64,000 nt of DNA from Pachyseris speciosa (GCA_016490735.1 JAEMWC010000614.1:285001-349000); one strand, 5' to 3'. Shown: positions 9,612-21,169, counted from the first letter of the stretch. Notes: generated by a model not told the origin, from the sequence alone. Translations and numbers: made by a program.

Positions 9612-10615
9612 ACACTGATCTAGCTGATGGATAAGCAACATGAATTGTCACACTGTTTCAAAGGTATGTCAGCAAAGTATGACTGCCTATTTCGCTATTA
9701 AATGTTAACCAATCTTTGAAAAATCCAAACTTTTAGTAGGGGCTTAGACTAAAGATGCTCCCCTTTAAGGTGGGGCTTTTTCTTCCTATTTTTCGTTCAG
9801 CTGTCTAATGCTCCACGTCTCTCCGGGGTGGGAGGGAGGGGTGGGGGTTTCCAGTGACAGATGCACAACAGCAGCATGGAACTCCGTCAATTTTCATTTC
9901 ACATATTTTTTAGAAGTGTCGAGCCACCTGGTCCTGCTGACAAAATATTGCACCGATTGCATTATTTACAAGTCAAAACTCGCCAAAATTGCCATGCCAG
10001 GTACCGGAATCCACTCACAAAACGGCTCGAAGACGCTGAGGGGCTCACTTCGCGTTAAATTGCTTCTCACCTCTGTTTTCTTTCAAAGGATTGCCTCTAC
10101 CCATGAACCCAGCTTTATGACGTCAGGCTGGGGGCTTCTGAGGTGAAAAATGCCTCGAGAAACACACTTATAAATCAAATACCTACCGAATTGTTAGCTG
10201 CAGTTGATACCTTAAAACATGCGACAGCTGACGTGACATGCGTGACAGGAAAGTTAAGAGCCATCGGTCTTCTGGACCAGCAAAATCTCCGTGGTAACCC
10301 CTTATATGAGATACATAGACCGCTTTGACCTCCTACCCTCCGGAAATTGCAAAAAAGACGTACAAAACGTCCGTCGGGAAAGGGTTAAAGGATCCAAAGA
10401 CCCCAATCACATACACTGCTAAGTTGACTGCAGAAACTCCAGCATCGCCTCTAAAATTAGCAAATTGTACCTCACCTCGCTTGTTTCAAATGTATCTGAC
10501 AAATGCAGCTGCCCATTCTCTTCCCCTGCAACACTACCACTTGATAGCTCACCAGTTTCAGCAGCCATGACTTCAAGTTCTTCATCTAATACTGAATTTC
10601 CCTCCACCTCTCTTG
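9612..10615. other. spacer before the RAG1-like pseudogene (U1)
   Basis: There is no supported gene. Several short plus-strand ORFs (9808-10146, 10143-10328, 10325-10570) are open in more than one unit but have no domain and overlap in different frames. One of them might be a degraded exon of the pseudogene downstream. The equivalent in U3 contains the MITE at 59971-60381. Confidence 0.4.
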
Positions 10616-13244
10616 CTGGCATGCAGTCAAAATCCAGACCAAGTATCCACTCAAAAACAAACACAGTACCCTAAGCTCAGTGAGGATGACAAGGCCAGAG
10701 TAGTGAGTATACTCTACCTCATCGACAAATTTGGACTTGGAGATGAATTTATTCACGAGTTAACAACGACAGGTGAGTCTTTTTAAGCAATGCAAGAATC
10801 ATCGCATCAACTCCAGGCAAGGCCCCAGGAGCCCAACACTCCTTTTCAAAGCTATTGGCTGAGCAAATTCAAAACATATACATGGTATGTATACTTCTTT
10901 CCATGTCATATTATTCAATGGCCTTAGATGGGGAAGGTCAAACATCCATGGGTATCATAAAATACTTTTTGAAACTCATTTAAAACCATAATTAATATGC
11001 GCTTATTTATTCTAAGCTTTCCCATTTTCAGAAAAACAAAAAACAATGTACTTCAAGAATGTGAAAAAGTGAAACTCTGTGGAGAATGTGCGCGTATGAG
11101 CAGAGTTAGCAATTTTATACTTCTGAGCCTGTCAATACCTCAAAGCAAAGATGACCTGCTATCATCCAAACGTAATGTTATATTTATTTGATTTCTTTCT
11201 ACAGTTTCTATTGCTGGTTATTGAAATCAGTGCAGCAAATTCCACCTATGCTTGCTTATGGTGCAAAGTTCACAAGAAAGCCATGTAAGGCATTCAGATC
11301 CCATGCAAAAAAAGGTAATGATGGATTAAAATTGCCATCTCTCTCTATAATAATCATGATAATGATAATGTTAAAATAAATGATAATGATAACAACATTA
11401 CTTTCTTTACGAGGAGATATGAGAAAGCCTAATGACTACTACGATGAAGATCCTATTCAAAGAACTTTGGAGGAAATATAACAATTTGCCAGCAAGTCAA
11501 AAGACGAAAACTACTGCTGTGTCCGCCAGCCACCGCTAAGTATCCCACTGGATCACATCGTTTTAGATGAGCTCCACCTGATGCTCTGTGTTACAGATGT
11601 CCTGATAAACAATCTAATGGAAGATGCAATGCAGTGGGATTTAAAGGAAAATATCTTGGCAGGAAAGAAAAATACAAGTTTGCAACACCAGCACCTCAAT
11701 AATCTAATTCAGGCCATTAATAGCTGTGGTGTATCCTTCTCAGTTTGGGAAAAGAGAAATGCAGATGCTAAGGGGTCTGACACCTGGGACTGGAACAACC
11801 TTACGGGGGATGACAGAAAAACCCTCTTGAAGGAGCTTCTGGGAAAGATGGAACTATTGATCCAGCATGATACAGCAAAACCTATAGTTGAGCTATGGAA
11901 GGTATTATTAACAATTCATAACATTCCAAAATACTCTACTGCCAACAAAGCACATTATGCGTTTATTACTTCATCTACATTAATACTTAGACTAATCCAC
12001 CCAGCTATCTTTGGGAGTATATCAGCTAATACTTGAGCAAAGCAAAACTCCCTGACTTTTGTCCCATCATGAAAAACAATTTCAATAAATGAATATTGAT
12101 AAGGATATTGATATACCCACCACACATTTGGTATGCTCTAATTTTTCAGGCAGAAAATGGCTTTCTTAAACCATGGAATCCCTATTTTTATCTCTTTCCT
12201 TAATCTTAGGGATTTGCTGAAATGTAATTCAAGTTCATTTCATCATTTGAACCAACAGATGTTGACAAGTACTGTCTAAAAGTAAGTTGCAAACAACCTT
12301 GTGGTAAACTTAAAAACTACAATAGGTTGCAAAATAATCAGGGTTTTCTTTTTCAAATGAAGTTGCAGACAACTTGGGTAAAGCAGGCGGAGAATATATA
12401 GTGGGTGCATTAGTGCATTATTTTGTTTTAAGACCGAACAATTATTGACAACAAGGATTCTTTATTGCACAATTGCCAGCAACTGAGCTGTTCACAGGCA
12501 GCAAAAATTGCTGGTCGCCAGCCAAAAAGGAAAACCCTGAATAATCTTTATTGTCATAGCATTAGAAAGAGCAAGAATTAGAAATGAATCTCATTTTAAC
12601 TAACAGATTAAGACCTGGATTCACACCTTTGCTGACTTGGGGGACAAACGTATTGGCTACACTACAGAAAGAGTGACATGCTACTTGCATTCAGCAGGTT
12701 TATATTAATTTGTTCACAACGTTGGGAGTGTGATAATCATACTCCCAACATTGTGAACAAATTAATACAAAAACCTGAAGCAGTTCAGTGGTCAAGGTTT
12801 TCTATGTTGCAGCTTAGCAATCTGTTATTGCTCTACTGAAATTTTACATATTAATTTGGATTTGAATGACTTTTGTCTGAATCATACTATGCTCCTCACA
12901 TTTTAGGAGTGGAGAAAAATAATCATGATGTCAGAAGAATCATCGAAAAGAAGCCCAATCATACAGATGATCCTGCTGACATCTTGCGTGCTTAGCATTG
13001 CATTCACTTGCTAAAGCACAGGGAGATGAGGGCACGCAAATACTCAAACAAGGCTACCGAGTACTGTGAGAGTACAATCAAAGTAAACCAAAAGAGGCAC
13101 AAACATCTAAGCTATGATAAGCCCCCTGCTTGTGAAGTAGCAGAAGATATCCATGTGACCACGACACCTGCTCCTAAAGTTGCACAAACAACTGGGAAAA
13201 GAAAGAAGTCTACCAATAGATCAAATTCTAATGTTCTAATCTAA
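10616..13244 (+). pseudogene. RAG1/Transib-like multi-exon pseudogene (U1)
   Basis: Exons recognised with GT/AG borders: first to about 10859 (YPKLSEDDKARVVSILYLI); 11032-11171 (CARMSRVSNFILLSLSIPQ); 11205-11284 (STYACLWCKVHKK); about 11416-11901 (LDELHLMLCVTDVLINNL); 12210-12281; 12607-12796; 12907-13244 (GVEKNNHD, ending at TAA). By eye the order resembles the RAG1 catalytic core: CxxC, then LH, then His-x-Pro, then Gly-x-Glu-x-x-Asn. The exon encoding LGGDYK is deleted. Breaks include EEI*QF, EM*FK (TAA where U2 and U3 have TAC), LRA*, a 17-base loss near 10772, and a palindrome inside the 12607-12796 exon. Confidence 0.6.
12696..12776. repeat. palindrome private to U1 (34-36-bp arms)
   Basis: The left arm 12696-12729 and right arm 12741-12776 are inverse copies apart from small indels and one mismatch, around an 11-base centre. 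U2 and U3 have only the right-arm type sequence (CATTCCCAACATTGTGAA) at this place. It disrupts the exon with the His-x-Pro motif in the RAG1-like pseudogene. Confidence 0.8.
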
Positions 13245-13328
13245 GGTTCTGGGTTGTTGCCATGTCCCTAATTTCACTATCCCCTAGCACGATGACACTA
13301 CAGTGTATTTTATTACTATTGATGTTCA

Positions 13329-14065
13329 ATTGAACTGAGTGGAGTGCAATTTGGTCTGAAATCATAAGCATGATTTCAAAATCGAACGAGCATGCAGTGC
13401 AAGTTTGATTTGAAATCACAGGTATGATTTCAGACCAAAATTGCATGACATGAAGTTCAATTACCACTTTATTACAGTGTACATCCTTTTTGAAATCACA
13501 TTAAGTTTTTTGTCAATATTAATATTTGTTTATCCATAAAATTTGTTAGGTTAGTAATTTCACTTTCATTTTCATGAGTTACAGAAAGGATGCAATTTAG
13601 GGTAAAAAATAGTGCAATTTGGGAATAAATTGCACTGTTGAGAGCCAATCAGATTGCAAGGATCACCAGTGATTTCAAAATGGGTGTAATAAATAATGGT
13701 AATTGAACTGAGTGGAGTGCAATTTGGTCTAAAATCATACGCATAATTTCATAATCAAACGAGTGCGTAGTGTGAGTTCGATTTGAAATCACAAGTATGA
13801 TTTCAGACCAAAATTGCATGACACGAAAAGTTCAATTACCACTTTATTGCACCCACTTTGAAATGACACAGTTTTTTTTGTCAATATTAATATTTGTTTA
13901 TCCAGAAAATTTGATAGGTTATTATTACAGTATTTCATTTTCATTTTGATGGGTTACAGAAAAGATGCGATTTAGAGTAAAAAGTAGTGCAATTTGGGAA
14001 TAAACTGCACTATTGAGAGCCAGTCAGATTGCAAGGTTCAGCAGTGATTTCAAAATGGGTGTAAT
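13329..14065. mobile_element. MITE with internal inverted repeat, tandemly duplicated (U1)
   Basis: Two copies of a unit of about 373 bases start at 13329 and 13702 with ATTGAACTGAGTGGAGTGCA. Within each, the first 65 or so bases reappear inverted (CCAAAATTGCATGACA, ending TTCAATTACC), so each copy begins with a hairpin. In U2 and U3 this place holds SINE C instead. The family resembles the palindromic MITE at the end of 14676-15200. Confidence 0.6.
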
Positions 14066-14224
14066 GAATGTCTTAATTATTTAATTCGCAGTTCAAATAT
14101 ATGAATTTCATATATCCATTTAGAATTAGGTTAGTAATAAATAGAATTTCTCAATCTCATAACATGTTAATATAGAAATATATAATCATACAAAAGGTTT
14201 ATAAAAATTCAAGGCAGGTGCCAC

Positions 14225-14489
14225 AGCTATGCAAAATTAAGAATTATCACCAAGAGCAACAGTGTATCTTTACTTGTAAATGAAAGAATAAATTTTTCCT
14301 GAAAAGCTCTTGGGGATGGGTGACGATCCCCTCCCACACTATATTTTCTTGGTGACCAGGAGATAAAATGCCTCACTATTATAGGGTACATAACTTTTAA
14401 TCCCTTGGCAATGAGAGTCAGCAAGGTGATCCCAAAAATGGTGGGAAATATTGTAGAGGAAAATCTCCTTGATTTAGTAGATGCCAACC
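14225..14489. other. spacer below the chromodomain pseudogene (U1)
   Basis: The minus-strand ORF at 14227-14487 (MASTKSRRFSST) is open only in U1; the U2 equivalent (43330-43600) is not. I see no domain. The sequence 14066-14224 is AT-rich and shared with U2 after SINE C. Confidence 0.4.
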
Positions 14490-14624
14490 ATCTTGAAAAA
14501 ACCCTCTCAGGGTTATGGTAACAAGAAATCTTGACTTTGATTTCAGATGCATTTCACATTTCACAGCAATTCTGAGTGTCATTAAGTCTCACCAAAGAGA
14601 AGAGACTACTCCAAGACTGGATTC

Positions 14625-14673
14625 TCAAAATATCTAGAAGACAATAATAATTATTGTCTTCTAGATATTTTGA
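14625..14673. repeat. perfect 49-bp palindrome private to U1
   Basis: Arms of 24 bases (TCAAAATATCTAGAAGACAATAAT and its exact inverse) surround one central A. U2 has only the first arm (43752-43775) followed by unrelated sequence. The left arm is the splice acceptor of exon 3 of the chromodomain pseudogene, so the acceptor is present in both orientations here. Confidence 0.9.
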
Positions 14674-14675
14674 CC

Positions 14676-15200
14676 AATCATATATCAATATTTAACCAAT
14701 CATATTTGAACATTTTGTTATTGCTATTTGTTATTTTATTATTGTGTCAATAACAAAATGCTCAAATATGACTGGTTCTAATAACAGCCTTTATTTGTGG
14801 CTTAATTGGCTGCTTCAGGTCCCAACTGTCCGATTTGAGCTGTCCAATTACAAACACTTGTAATCGGACAGGCCAAATCAGACATTTGCCTTATTTGGGT
14901 ATGTTGAGCAATAGCTGCCATGTCGTGTCAGTTGTCAATCTTTGCTCTTTGTAAAATAACAACCATTTCCAGTGTAGGGTAATTTGCATTTGAACCTTAG
15001 AAAGTTGATTTGTAGAGTTTATCGAATTTTGTTATTGACACAATAATATTAGTTGGTAATTGGACTTTGTGTCGTACAATTCAGGGGAAATCGTGCTCGT
15101 AATTTCAAATCAGCCTCGCGCTACACGTTCTGCCAATTTAGAATCACTCGCCCAATTACTCCCTGAATTGTACTCCACTCAGTCCTATTACCATTACCAA
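14676..15200. mobile_element. nested palindromic MITE block private to U1
   Basis: Absent from U2 at this place. It holds an inverted pair AACCAATCATATTTGAACAT (14694) and its complement near 14755-14785, a second pair around CTGTCCGATTTGAGCTGTCC and its partner at 14857-14883, and a third at 15053-15200 where GGTAATTGGACTTTGTGT is mirrored by CCACTCAGTCCTATTACC. This looks like one or more MITEs of a family with TIRs of the GGTAATNGGACTGAGTGG type inserted into each other. Confidence 0.55.
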
Positions 15201-15547
15201 TCACAAAATAAGTCACATTATGTATTACATAACCATTTCTGTGTATCATAATGAGTAGAGGAAAGTTTTAGGGAATATTAGGCAAAATATGTGCCAAAAA
15301 GTAGGAAAACTAATAAAACTAGTAAAGAGAATTGCTATACTCATCATAAGGCTTTGTTACAATTTTGGATCATATTAAAATTATAAGCAGCTAAAATTTT
15401 CCATAAGATACCCTCCAACGAAACAATGGATGACATATGACTGAAAGCAAACAATATCAGTTTATAGTACGGGACACAATCGCATGAGACATGTTCTTCG
15501 GGTTCCCAGGTTGAATCAAATATTCTGTAGACCGCTGTTAGCGAATA

Positions 15548-16100
15548 GATCGTTTTCACTGTCACGCAATAAAAAATTAATCGAAAACCATCCCGTGGAA
15601 AAAGCTAAGAAATCGTGATGTTATAGAAGATAAATAAATAACACACTTCTCCAAGTTTTAGGTCTGTGCGTTTCCTCAAACTTCAGATATTCGTCGAAAT
15701 GTGTCACAGAAATTTACAGAGCCCAGTATGAAAACGCCATGTTTGTGTACCTCCGTAGTACACAAATATGGCGGCCCGAAAATAGTGTAAACATCTGGAA
15801 CTTACTTTGGCTATCTAGGCGACTAATTATCAGTACGGAAAAAAACAAGCATTTCATAAGCACTTTTTCGAATGCTCTAACTTCTTAAAGGGCTCAAAAT
15901 CATGACATAAGTATATATTTTTCAACAAACTCGATCGTAGCCTTGTGTCACGCACCTCCATAACCCGGAAATTCACAATGCTCTGGTTTCCAAACGAAGC
16001 ACGCTATTGAGCTGTAAATAAATATACCAACGCTTATGCCTGATGAGGATAAAAACTTTGGTAGATCTTTAGAAAGTGGTGACGTCAGTTGAAAACGATC
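15548..16100. mobile_element. TA-flanked MITE in the chromodomain intron (U1)
   Basis: GATCGTTTTCACTGTCACG at the left mirrors GTGACGTCAGTTGAAAACGATC at the right. TA flanks both ends (15546-15547 and 16101-16102). U2 shows the empty site GCGAATAAAAG at 44147-44157, which proves the borders. The interior (553 bases) has no coding frame of note. The superfamily is not decided. Confidence 0.7.
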
Positions 16101-16499
16101 TATAAAAGTAAGCATAATTCTAGATCGTTAAACTGCCACTGCATCTTTCTCTTCTTTCTTCAAAATTTGGAAATTTTTCCTTGTAAATTTAACTGAACAA
16201 CAGCGGTTTTCGAACTTTAAAATGTACAGGTAAGCTTTATAAGTAAGTTTATATTAAATAAAGCGTTTGCGAAGGTTATTTATCATAAGGCATCCAACTT
16301 ACCGTAGCGCTTTCGCTCTTGGCAATGAACCTTTCCACTTCCCACAGCCGCCCTCGACCTTTTATCTTTCTCTTTTGTACAACTGGTAGCATATCAACGG
16401 TCGATATGCTGTTTCAAGAGGCGTAAAAGCCACTTCCTCTTCTCGCGCGAGCCGCCATTTTGAGATAAAGGACAACATGCCTCGCTTGTTATACATTCC

Positions 16500-17052
16500 C
16501 GAGCGGAGGGACGGGGGGGGGAGGTGGGGGGAACCGTATGGGGTGGGGACTTTGATCTGAAACGCAAATTTTGGGTCAAACCTCCCACCCCTGGGTAAAG
16601 TTTCGAGTTGAAAGTTCCCTACTGTAGGGATTGATATCTGAAACAATACACACACTCCAGGTTTAAAAATCACAGTTTTTTTTTTTAAAACAGCGGGAAT
16701 GAAAGGACACTGGCAGAAAAAAATTTCATTAACTTTCATTCATCCATCTTGTCCGTGCTTCACGGGGACCTCTGGGTATTTTCATGATGGCAAAATCACT
16801 CGTATGAGTCCTATCCAGGCTCTACTTTGTCGGCCAGTTTCGAGAAGGCAGTATCGCAAAGTGTATTATACCATGGCAAATTCCAAACGGTCTTTTATTA
16901 ATATTTCTTCAATTTTCAAGTTTGATCAAACTTCCCCACCCTGGGGCCACCATTCTCTTCAAGTTGTCAAAATTCCCCACCTGGGGCAGGAGATGTCGAT
17001 CAAAGTCCCCAACTCATTCCGTCCCTCCCCCCCCCCCCCCCCCACCTCCCCA
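16500..17052. mobile_element. fold-back MITE with G/C-tract ends (U1)
   Basis: The left end (GGAGGGACGGGGGG, then GGGGACTTTGATCTGA) is mirrored by the right end (TCGATCAAAGTCCCC, then CCGTCCCTCCCCCC). A further inner pair resembles CCCCAGGTGGGGAATTTTGA. It is absent from U2, where a pogo-like MITE lies nearby instead. The plus-strand and minus-strand proline-rich ORFs here are products of the C- and G-tracts. Confidence 0.6.
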
Positions 17053-17386
17053 AAAAAGAGAAATGTTAAACGCAACGATTGTGCGTTTGTCAGTTGAAGG
17101 GGATGTGGAATTCGAAAGTTTTAGGGTCGGCTAAAATCTCATGCATTTGTAAACTGTAGCTAATTTCGTTGACCTGGCTGCGTTTCCAAATAAAATGCTC
17201 TCGTTCCAAAAGAGAGAAACAAAATTAAAACCTTGTTTAAAGGTTTCTCCTCTGGCTACAATTACATATATATTTTTTTCAGCTAAATGAATAGACTCAA
17301 AGAGAATTTATAGTCTTAACCCTGTAAAGCTGTCAAGATATCAAGATAACTTTTATGAAATCGTTGTCGTTTGCTCTACAGCTTAC

Positions 17387-17600
17387 CTCTGAGATTCTGT
17401 TTCCACTTGAGCGGGTTCCACAACACAGCTTACAAATGACATTATATTCGTTCGATCTGTGGCGTTCTATAGCACGAGGGAGAGAATTGTCAATAGAAAA
17501 TCGGCATCGTTTTGGCAAACGTAGGTCTCACATAGCACTGTCAAACATATCCTCAGAACTGAAACAGCATAATTTTGCAGAAAAAATCAACACTTTACCC
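17387..17600 (-). pseudogene. unassigned minus-strand exon candidate (U1)
   Basis: A donor AATCTCAGAG/GTAAGC at 17387 ends a frame with RLPKRCRFSIDNSLPRAIER and CCGTRSSGNRISE. Upstream the same frame continues with SKGKVLIFSAKLCCF after a TGA. The U2 equivalent (45189-45450) keeps the donor and reads LRLPNRCRFAIDNSLPNAI without that TGA but has an internal loss. I do not recognise the family. Confidence 0.3.
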
Positions 17601-17783
17601 TTGCTGACGGCAATCGTATTTCTGGATGTTCATCTGTGGGCGCTTTGCTTTAATTTGTGCTGCACTGAAATACCTGAACTCTTTGATGTTTTTGTTTTGA
17701 GAGTTGTGATTGGCCAACTTGGTATCTTATTTCCCTTTATGATGGTGCATGACGGAGGCAACCCTCTTTCGCCGGTACAGTGA

Positions 17784-18279
17784 CTTGATTGACAGTGGAA
17801 GAATTATTTGTTACCCGATCCACCTACTAGCAGTGTAGATTATTTTCAAATCAATTAATAAAGTTTGGGATAAAATTATTGTTTAATGAGGATCAAACCC
17901 TGGGTGGAAGGGAGGGCTTCAAGATTACAGCGTGCTATCGAGCTGTGCGAGTGATAGAGATCACGAGTGGACGAAATCTGAAACTCCGGCTCAAATTTGA
18001 AGGTGATACAATTGATCGAGCAAAATAATTAACTACTTTGATCGCGATCAAAACAATACAATCATTTCCAAATCAATCAATAAAGACACCCGTTTGGGCT
18101 AAAATTGTTGTTTAATGAGGATCAAGCCCCCAAAATAAGCCAAATGTGAAGAGCTAAAGGGAATTTATGGCGGTTAAAGTATTGATTAAAAATATGTATC
18201 TATCTGTATGAATAATAAAATACGAGGCCGAAAACAGTTACGAGAACAAAGTTCAAAGGAAAAGGGCAACTGCAAATGT
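17784..18279. other. spacer (U1)
   Basis: I see no gene. A motif of about 50 bases (AAATCAATTAATAAAGTTTG followed by TAAAATTATTGTTTAATGAG) occurs twice, near 17847 and 18072, and both copies recur in U2 near 45813 and 46014: a short diverged direct repeat. Confidence 0.5.
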
Positions 18280-19915
18280 TTATTCACTTCCGCCTTGTGG
18301 CATATAGGCCATGACGTCTGGGACCTGGGTGCGGATCTTCAGAGGGGGTACGAGGTAAGCGCGGAAGGCGTCTGAACACCAGTCACCATGTAGCTTTATC
18401 AGATGCTGTAGAAAAAGCGAAAGTGGCGCCGCCACGAGGGAAGCTGTGGGGAGAGTAGCTCACCGGGTCTAAACAGATTATAGATAAAAGACGTTTGAGA
18501 CAAACACTGAACGTGGAGAAGGTAATTAGACGGCAGCCAGAAGCTGTGGAAAGGCAGCCCAATGGTGCTGCCTGTGAAGCCGGAACTAGGGTATTAAAGA
18601 AGTGTACGAGAACAGACACTAGACATAGTGCAGAGCCAGGAATGCTGGGAGTAGGATAAGGAGAATCCCTTCCTTGTGTTGAAGTTTTTTGTTCCAACGA
18701 ATGCGGGAACCATGAACTTTATGTCTTAGCGAACGAGATGGTGGGTGAAAGGAGCCAGCCGATGCGACCGTCGAATTCGATTTGCGAAGGAAAGAGAAGA
18801 ACTCTGTGCAAAATAACGCCCATATTGCGGAGTGAGAAGGAAGACTGGAGTCCAAATTACGACGAATGACCAGAAGTAATTGCGGGGTGACAGGGTATTT
18901 CTGTAGGGAGGCAGTTTCTAAGAAGCGTTTCAATCCTCGGTTGGTCAAAGTGACGGCAAAACTATCAAGAGCGTCAAAAGAGAAATCATTAAGGGGACAA
19001 TATACCTGAATGCTACATTTTTGTCACTTTTTTACCTTTTGTCCTTATTATCTTCTCGAGATTTCATGCCATCGAAAAAAACCATCATAGTTTTGTACCA
19101 CATAGCCCCATAAATGCCTCTGGGTGATTTTTAGAGTGTTTGTGCGGAAGAAGAGAAGATGGGAGGGGAGAGTGATTTTAAGGGAAGGTGAGAAAAATGA
19201 AGATTTTAAGGTGATTAGAAATTAAATTTAGAGGTTAAAAATTAATGGACTAACACCAAACAATCCCCCTCCACCTGACATGCACCCTCGTTGTAGTGGA
19301 CTTTCTTAGTGTTTTTGTGCGCCTTATTTTGCCTTGATCATTTTTTCATCAAATCACTTCTTATTTCATTAATATTCAGGTATATTTCCCCTTAAAGCGG
19401 TGAAGGAGGAGGACTGACTGCGTTGAGGTGGTTTAAGATGTACTGGTACGAAGTCTTACGAGAAAGGAAACATGCGTAACAGGCCGCGGCATGAGGTGCA
19501 GCGGGCAAAGGAGTGAAGTAATAAGTGCTGCAAAAATGCAAGAATTTCCTGACCTCCAGTGGGAAAGCAAATTGCGTAGCGTGCCAGGGGCGTAGGCGTG
19601 TGCCTGAATCTGAGAGACGAGGATGGCGAGGTGTCAGATGCTCTGTCAACTGAGGGGCCGGAGGCTGGATGACGTCTAAGAACGAGAGAATAACTGCAGT
19701 TAGAAAACTATTTCCGCAAAGTCAAGACGTTGCGCAGGACAGGCCACTTGAGAGGTGGGAGTGTGAGCAGTCAACTGCTGGAATTAAGCCTCGTGAAAGG
19801 GAGACAAGTGCCAGTGGCTAAGGTGGTCTGCCAGGGAGTTGTCGTGTCCTGGAATATCAACGGCGGTCATCTCGAAATCGCAGAACGCGAACAAAAACCA
19901 GATCTCGCGTAAGCA
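18280..19915 (-). mobile_element. DIRS-like element remnant with tyrosine recombinase (U1)
   Basis: Read from 19915 downward: an RNase H-like end (DIPGHDNSLADHL), then RKFLHFCSTYYFTPLPAAPH with SYQYILNHLNAV (recombinase N-terminal domain), then after an inserted MITE LLLVIRRNLDSSLPSHSAIW, SAGSFHPPSRSLRH, and SPHSFPRGGATFAF (the H-x-x-R box with R-G-G-A). LHGDWCSDAFRAYL with the likely active tyrosine and a TAA at 18280-18282 follow. Several frameshifts are present. Tyrosine recombinases of this sort belong to DIRS-like retrotransposons, where they integrate circular DNA; the RNase H piece supports DIRS over a stand-alone Crypton. Confidence 0.65.
18993..19391. mobile_element. TTAA-flanked MITE inside the DIRS recombinase (U1)
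   Basis: GGGGACAATATACCTGAAT at the left and ATTCAGGTATATTTCCCC at the right are inverse. TTAA flanks both ends (18989-18992 and 19392-19395). TTAA targets fit piggyBac or Kolobok; the class is inferred from the target alone. It separates the recombinase N-terminal and catalytic parts. It is shared with U2, so it is older than the duplication. Confidence 0.75.
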
Positions 19916-21075
19916 AGAGGTGGAGTCTGTTTCTATGTGCGATGTAACCTAAACTAAAAAATTCGTGAAGACTTGAATACTGAAAATCTTGAATGGTTAC
20001 CTTTAGAAATCACCAGGCTCGGTCAAGACCATGTCTACTTAGTACCTGGTAGAGACCTTCCGATTCCCTTGTGAGTCTTTTTAACGAATTTGAGGAGCTA
20101 TTTAACAAAAGTGAGGCGGGAAACTGGGAATTTTCTTTTAGGGAATATTAACGAGGACCTTATGCCGGATATGACATCAGCTAACGCCATTAAACTTAAT
20201 ATTTATGGATTAGACCAACTAATCAGAGAGCCGACAAGAATTACCCTAAGTTCCCGCTCTTTAATTGACCTTTGTATTACGAATACACCCACAAAAGTTG
20301 CAAATTTTGGTGTTGTCCATCTTGCAATTAGCAATCACGCACTAATTTATATGACAGATAAGGTCCAGCATGAGCGTGCAGGCACTATAATAATCAAAAC
20401 CCGTCAAATGAAAAATGTCCATAAAGCTAGCTTCCTAAGAGACCTACAACAAAGGGCATGGTCAGATGTTGAAACCCTAAACGATCCAAATGATATGTGG
20501 TCAATGTGGAAAGATATGCTGATACAAGCTATGAGATAAACACGCACCACTAAAAACTAAACGGGCTGGCAACAAAAAGTCTCCATGGACTGTTGATAAA
20601 TTGCACTATAAAATGTATAGAAGAGATTTCTTATAAAAGAAAGTAGTTTTGTGCGGCTCCCATTTGGCTTGGGATCAATATAAACGTGTCTGGAACCATA
20701 CAAACAACGAAATTAAGAATGCTAAGCGTAAATATTTCACTGACAATCTTGAATCCAGCTGAATCAAATCCTAAAAAAAACCCTGACAATCACTTGATTA
20801 ATGAATTGTCCTCGCGACATCCAAACAAAGTAAGGAATCTTCTAAAATAGCCGATAAACTAAATCTGCATTTCTCAAGCGTTGGTGAGAAACTAGCTTCA
20901 GAAATACCGTCATCTAATGTTTAGCCTAAGTCCTACCTTCCCAAACTGTTGACCAAGCTAAATGAAAGGAAAGCTGCGGGCCTAGATAACATTCCAACTA
21001 GACTTCTTGAAATGGCTGGCAACATAGTCGCACCATCGCTCACTCAAATATTTAGTTTAATATATGACTTTCCTA
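19916..21075 (+). mobile_element. LINE fragment: endonuclease end and start of RT (U1)
   Basis: Pieces in order: RGGVCFYVRCNL, ENLEWLPLEITRLG, then NINEDLMPDMTSANAIKLN, YGLDQLIREPTRITLSSRSL with IDLCITNTP (the end of an apurinic-type endonuclease), then SPWTVDKLHYKMYRRDFL, NAKRKYFTDNLESS and KLNERKAAGLDNIPTRLL (the first RT motif). The element is cut off both upstream and in the middle of the RT, with several frameshifts. It belongs to a LINE with N-terminal endonuclease (CR1/Jockey-type by the look of it). Its start abuts the end of the DIRS remnant. Confidence 0.7.
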
Positions 21076-21169
21076 CATTCACATAAATTTAGAGCCATTA
21101 CTTTGTTTTCGCGAAATCGTCATATATGGAAACAAATCAGCAGAAATATCCACGTAAATGATAAACATT

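Larger units (their letters stand above)
14490..16458 (-). pseudogene. chromodomain protein pseudogene (U1)
   Basis: Exon 1 runs from ATGGCGGC at 16458 to a donor at 16303 (CGCTACG then GTAAGT). It contains RLWEVERFIAKSESAT, the first half of a chromodomain, but a TGA follows FYAS. Exon 2 starts at 15534 after CTAACAG, in phase 0, with RSTEYLI directly fused to DSTWEPEEHV: about 20 bases encoding the central WKGY are missing. Exon 3 lies near 14510-14630 and has lost its donor. The intron between exons 1 and 2 carries a MITE (15548-16100). Chromodomains bind methylated lysine on histone tails; this copy cannot make one. Confidence 0.65.

Noticed and set aside
16394..16739. Proline-rich ORFs on both strands around 16.4-17.1 kb
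   Set aside because: They come from the G- and C-tracts of a fold-back MITE and from antisense of a chromodomain exon.
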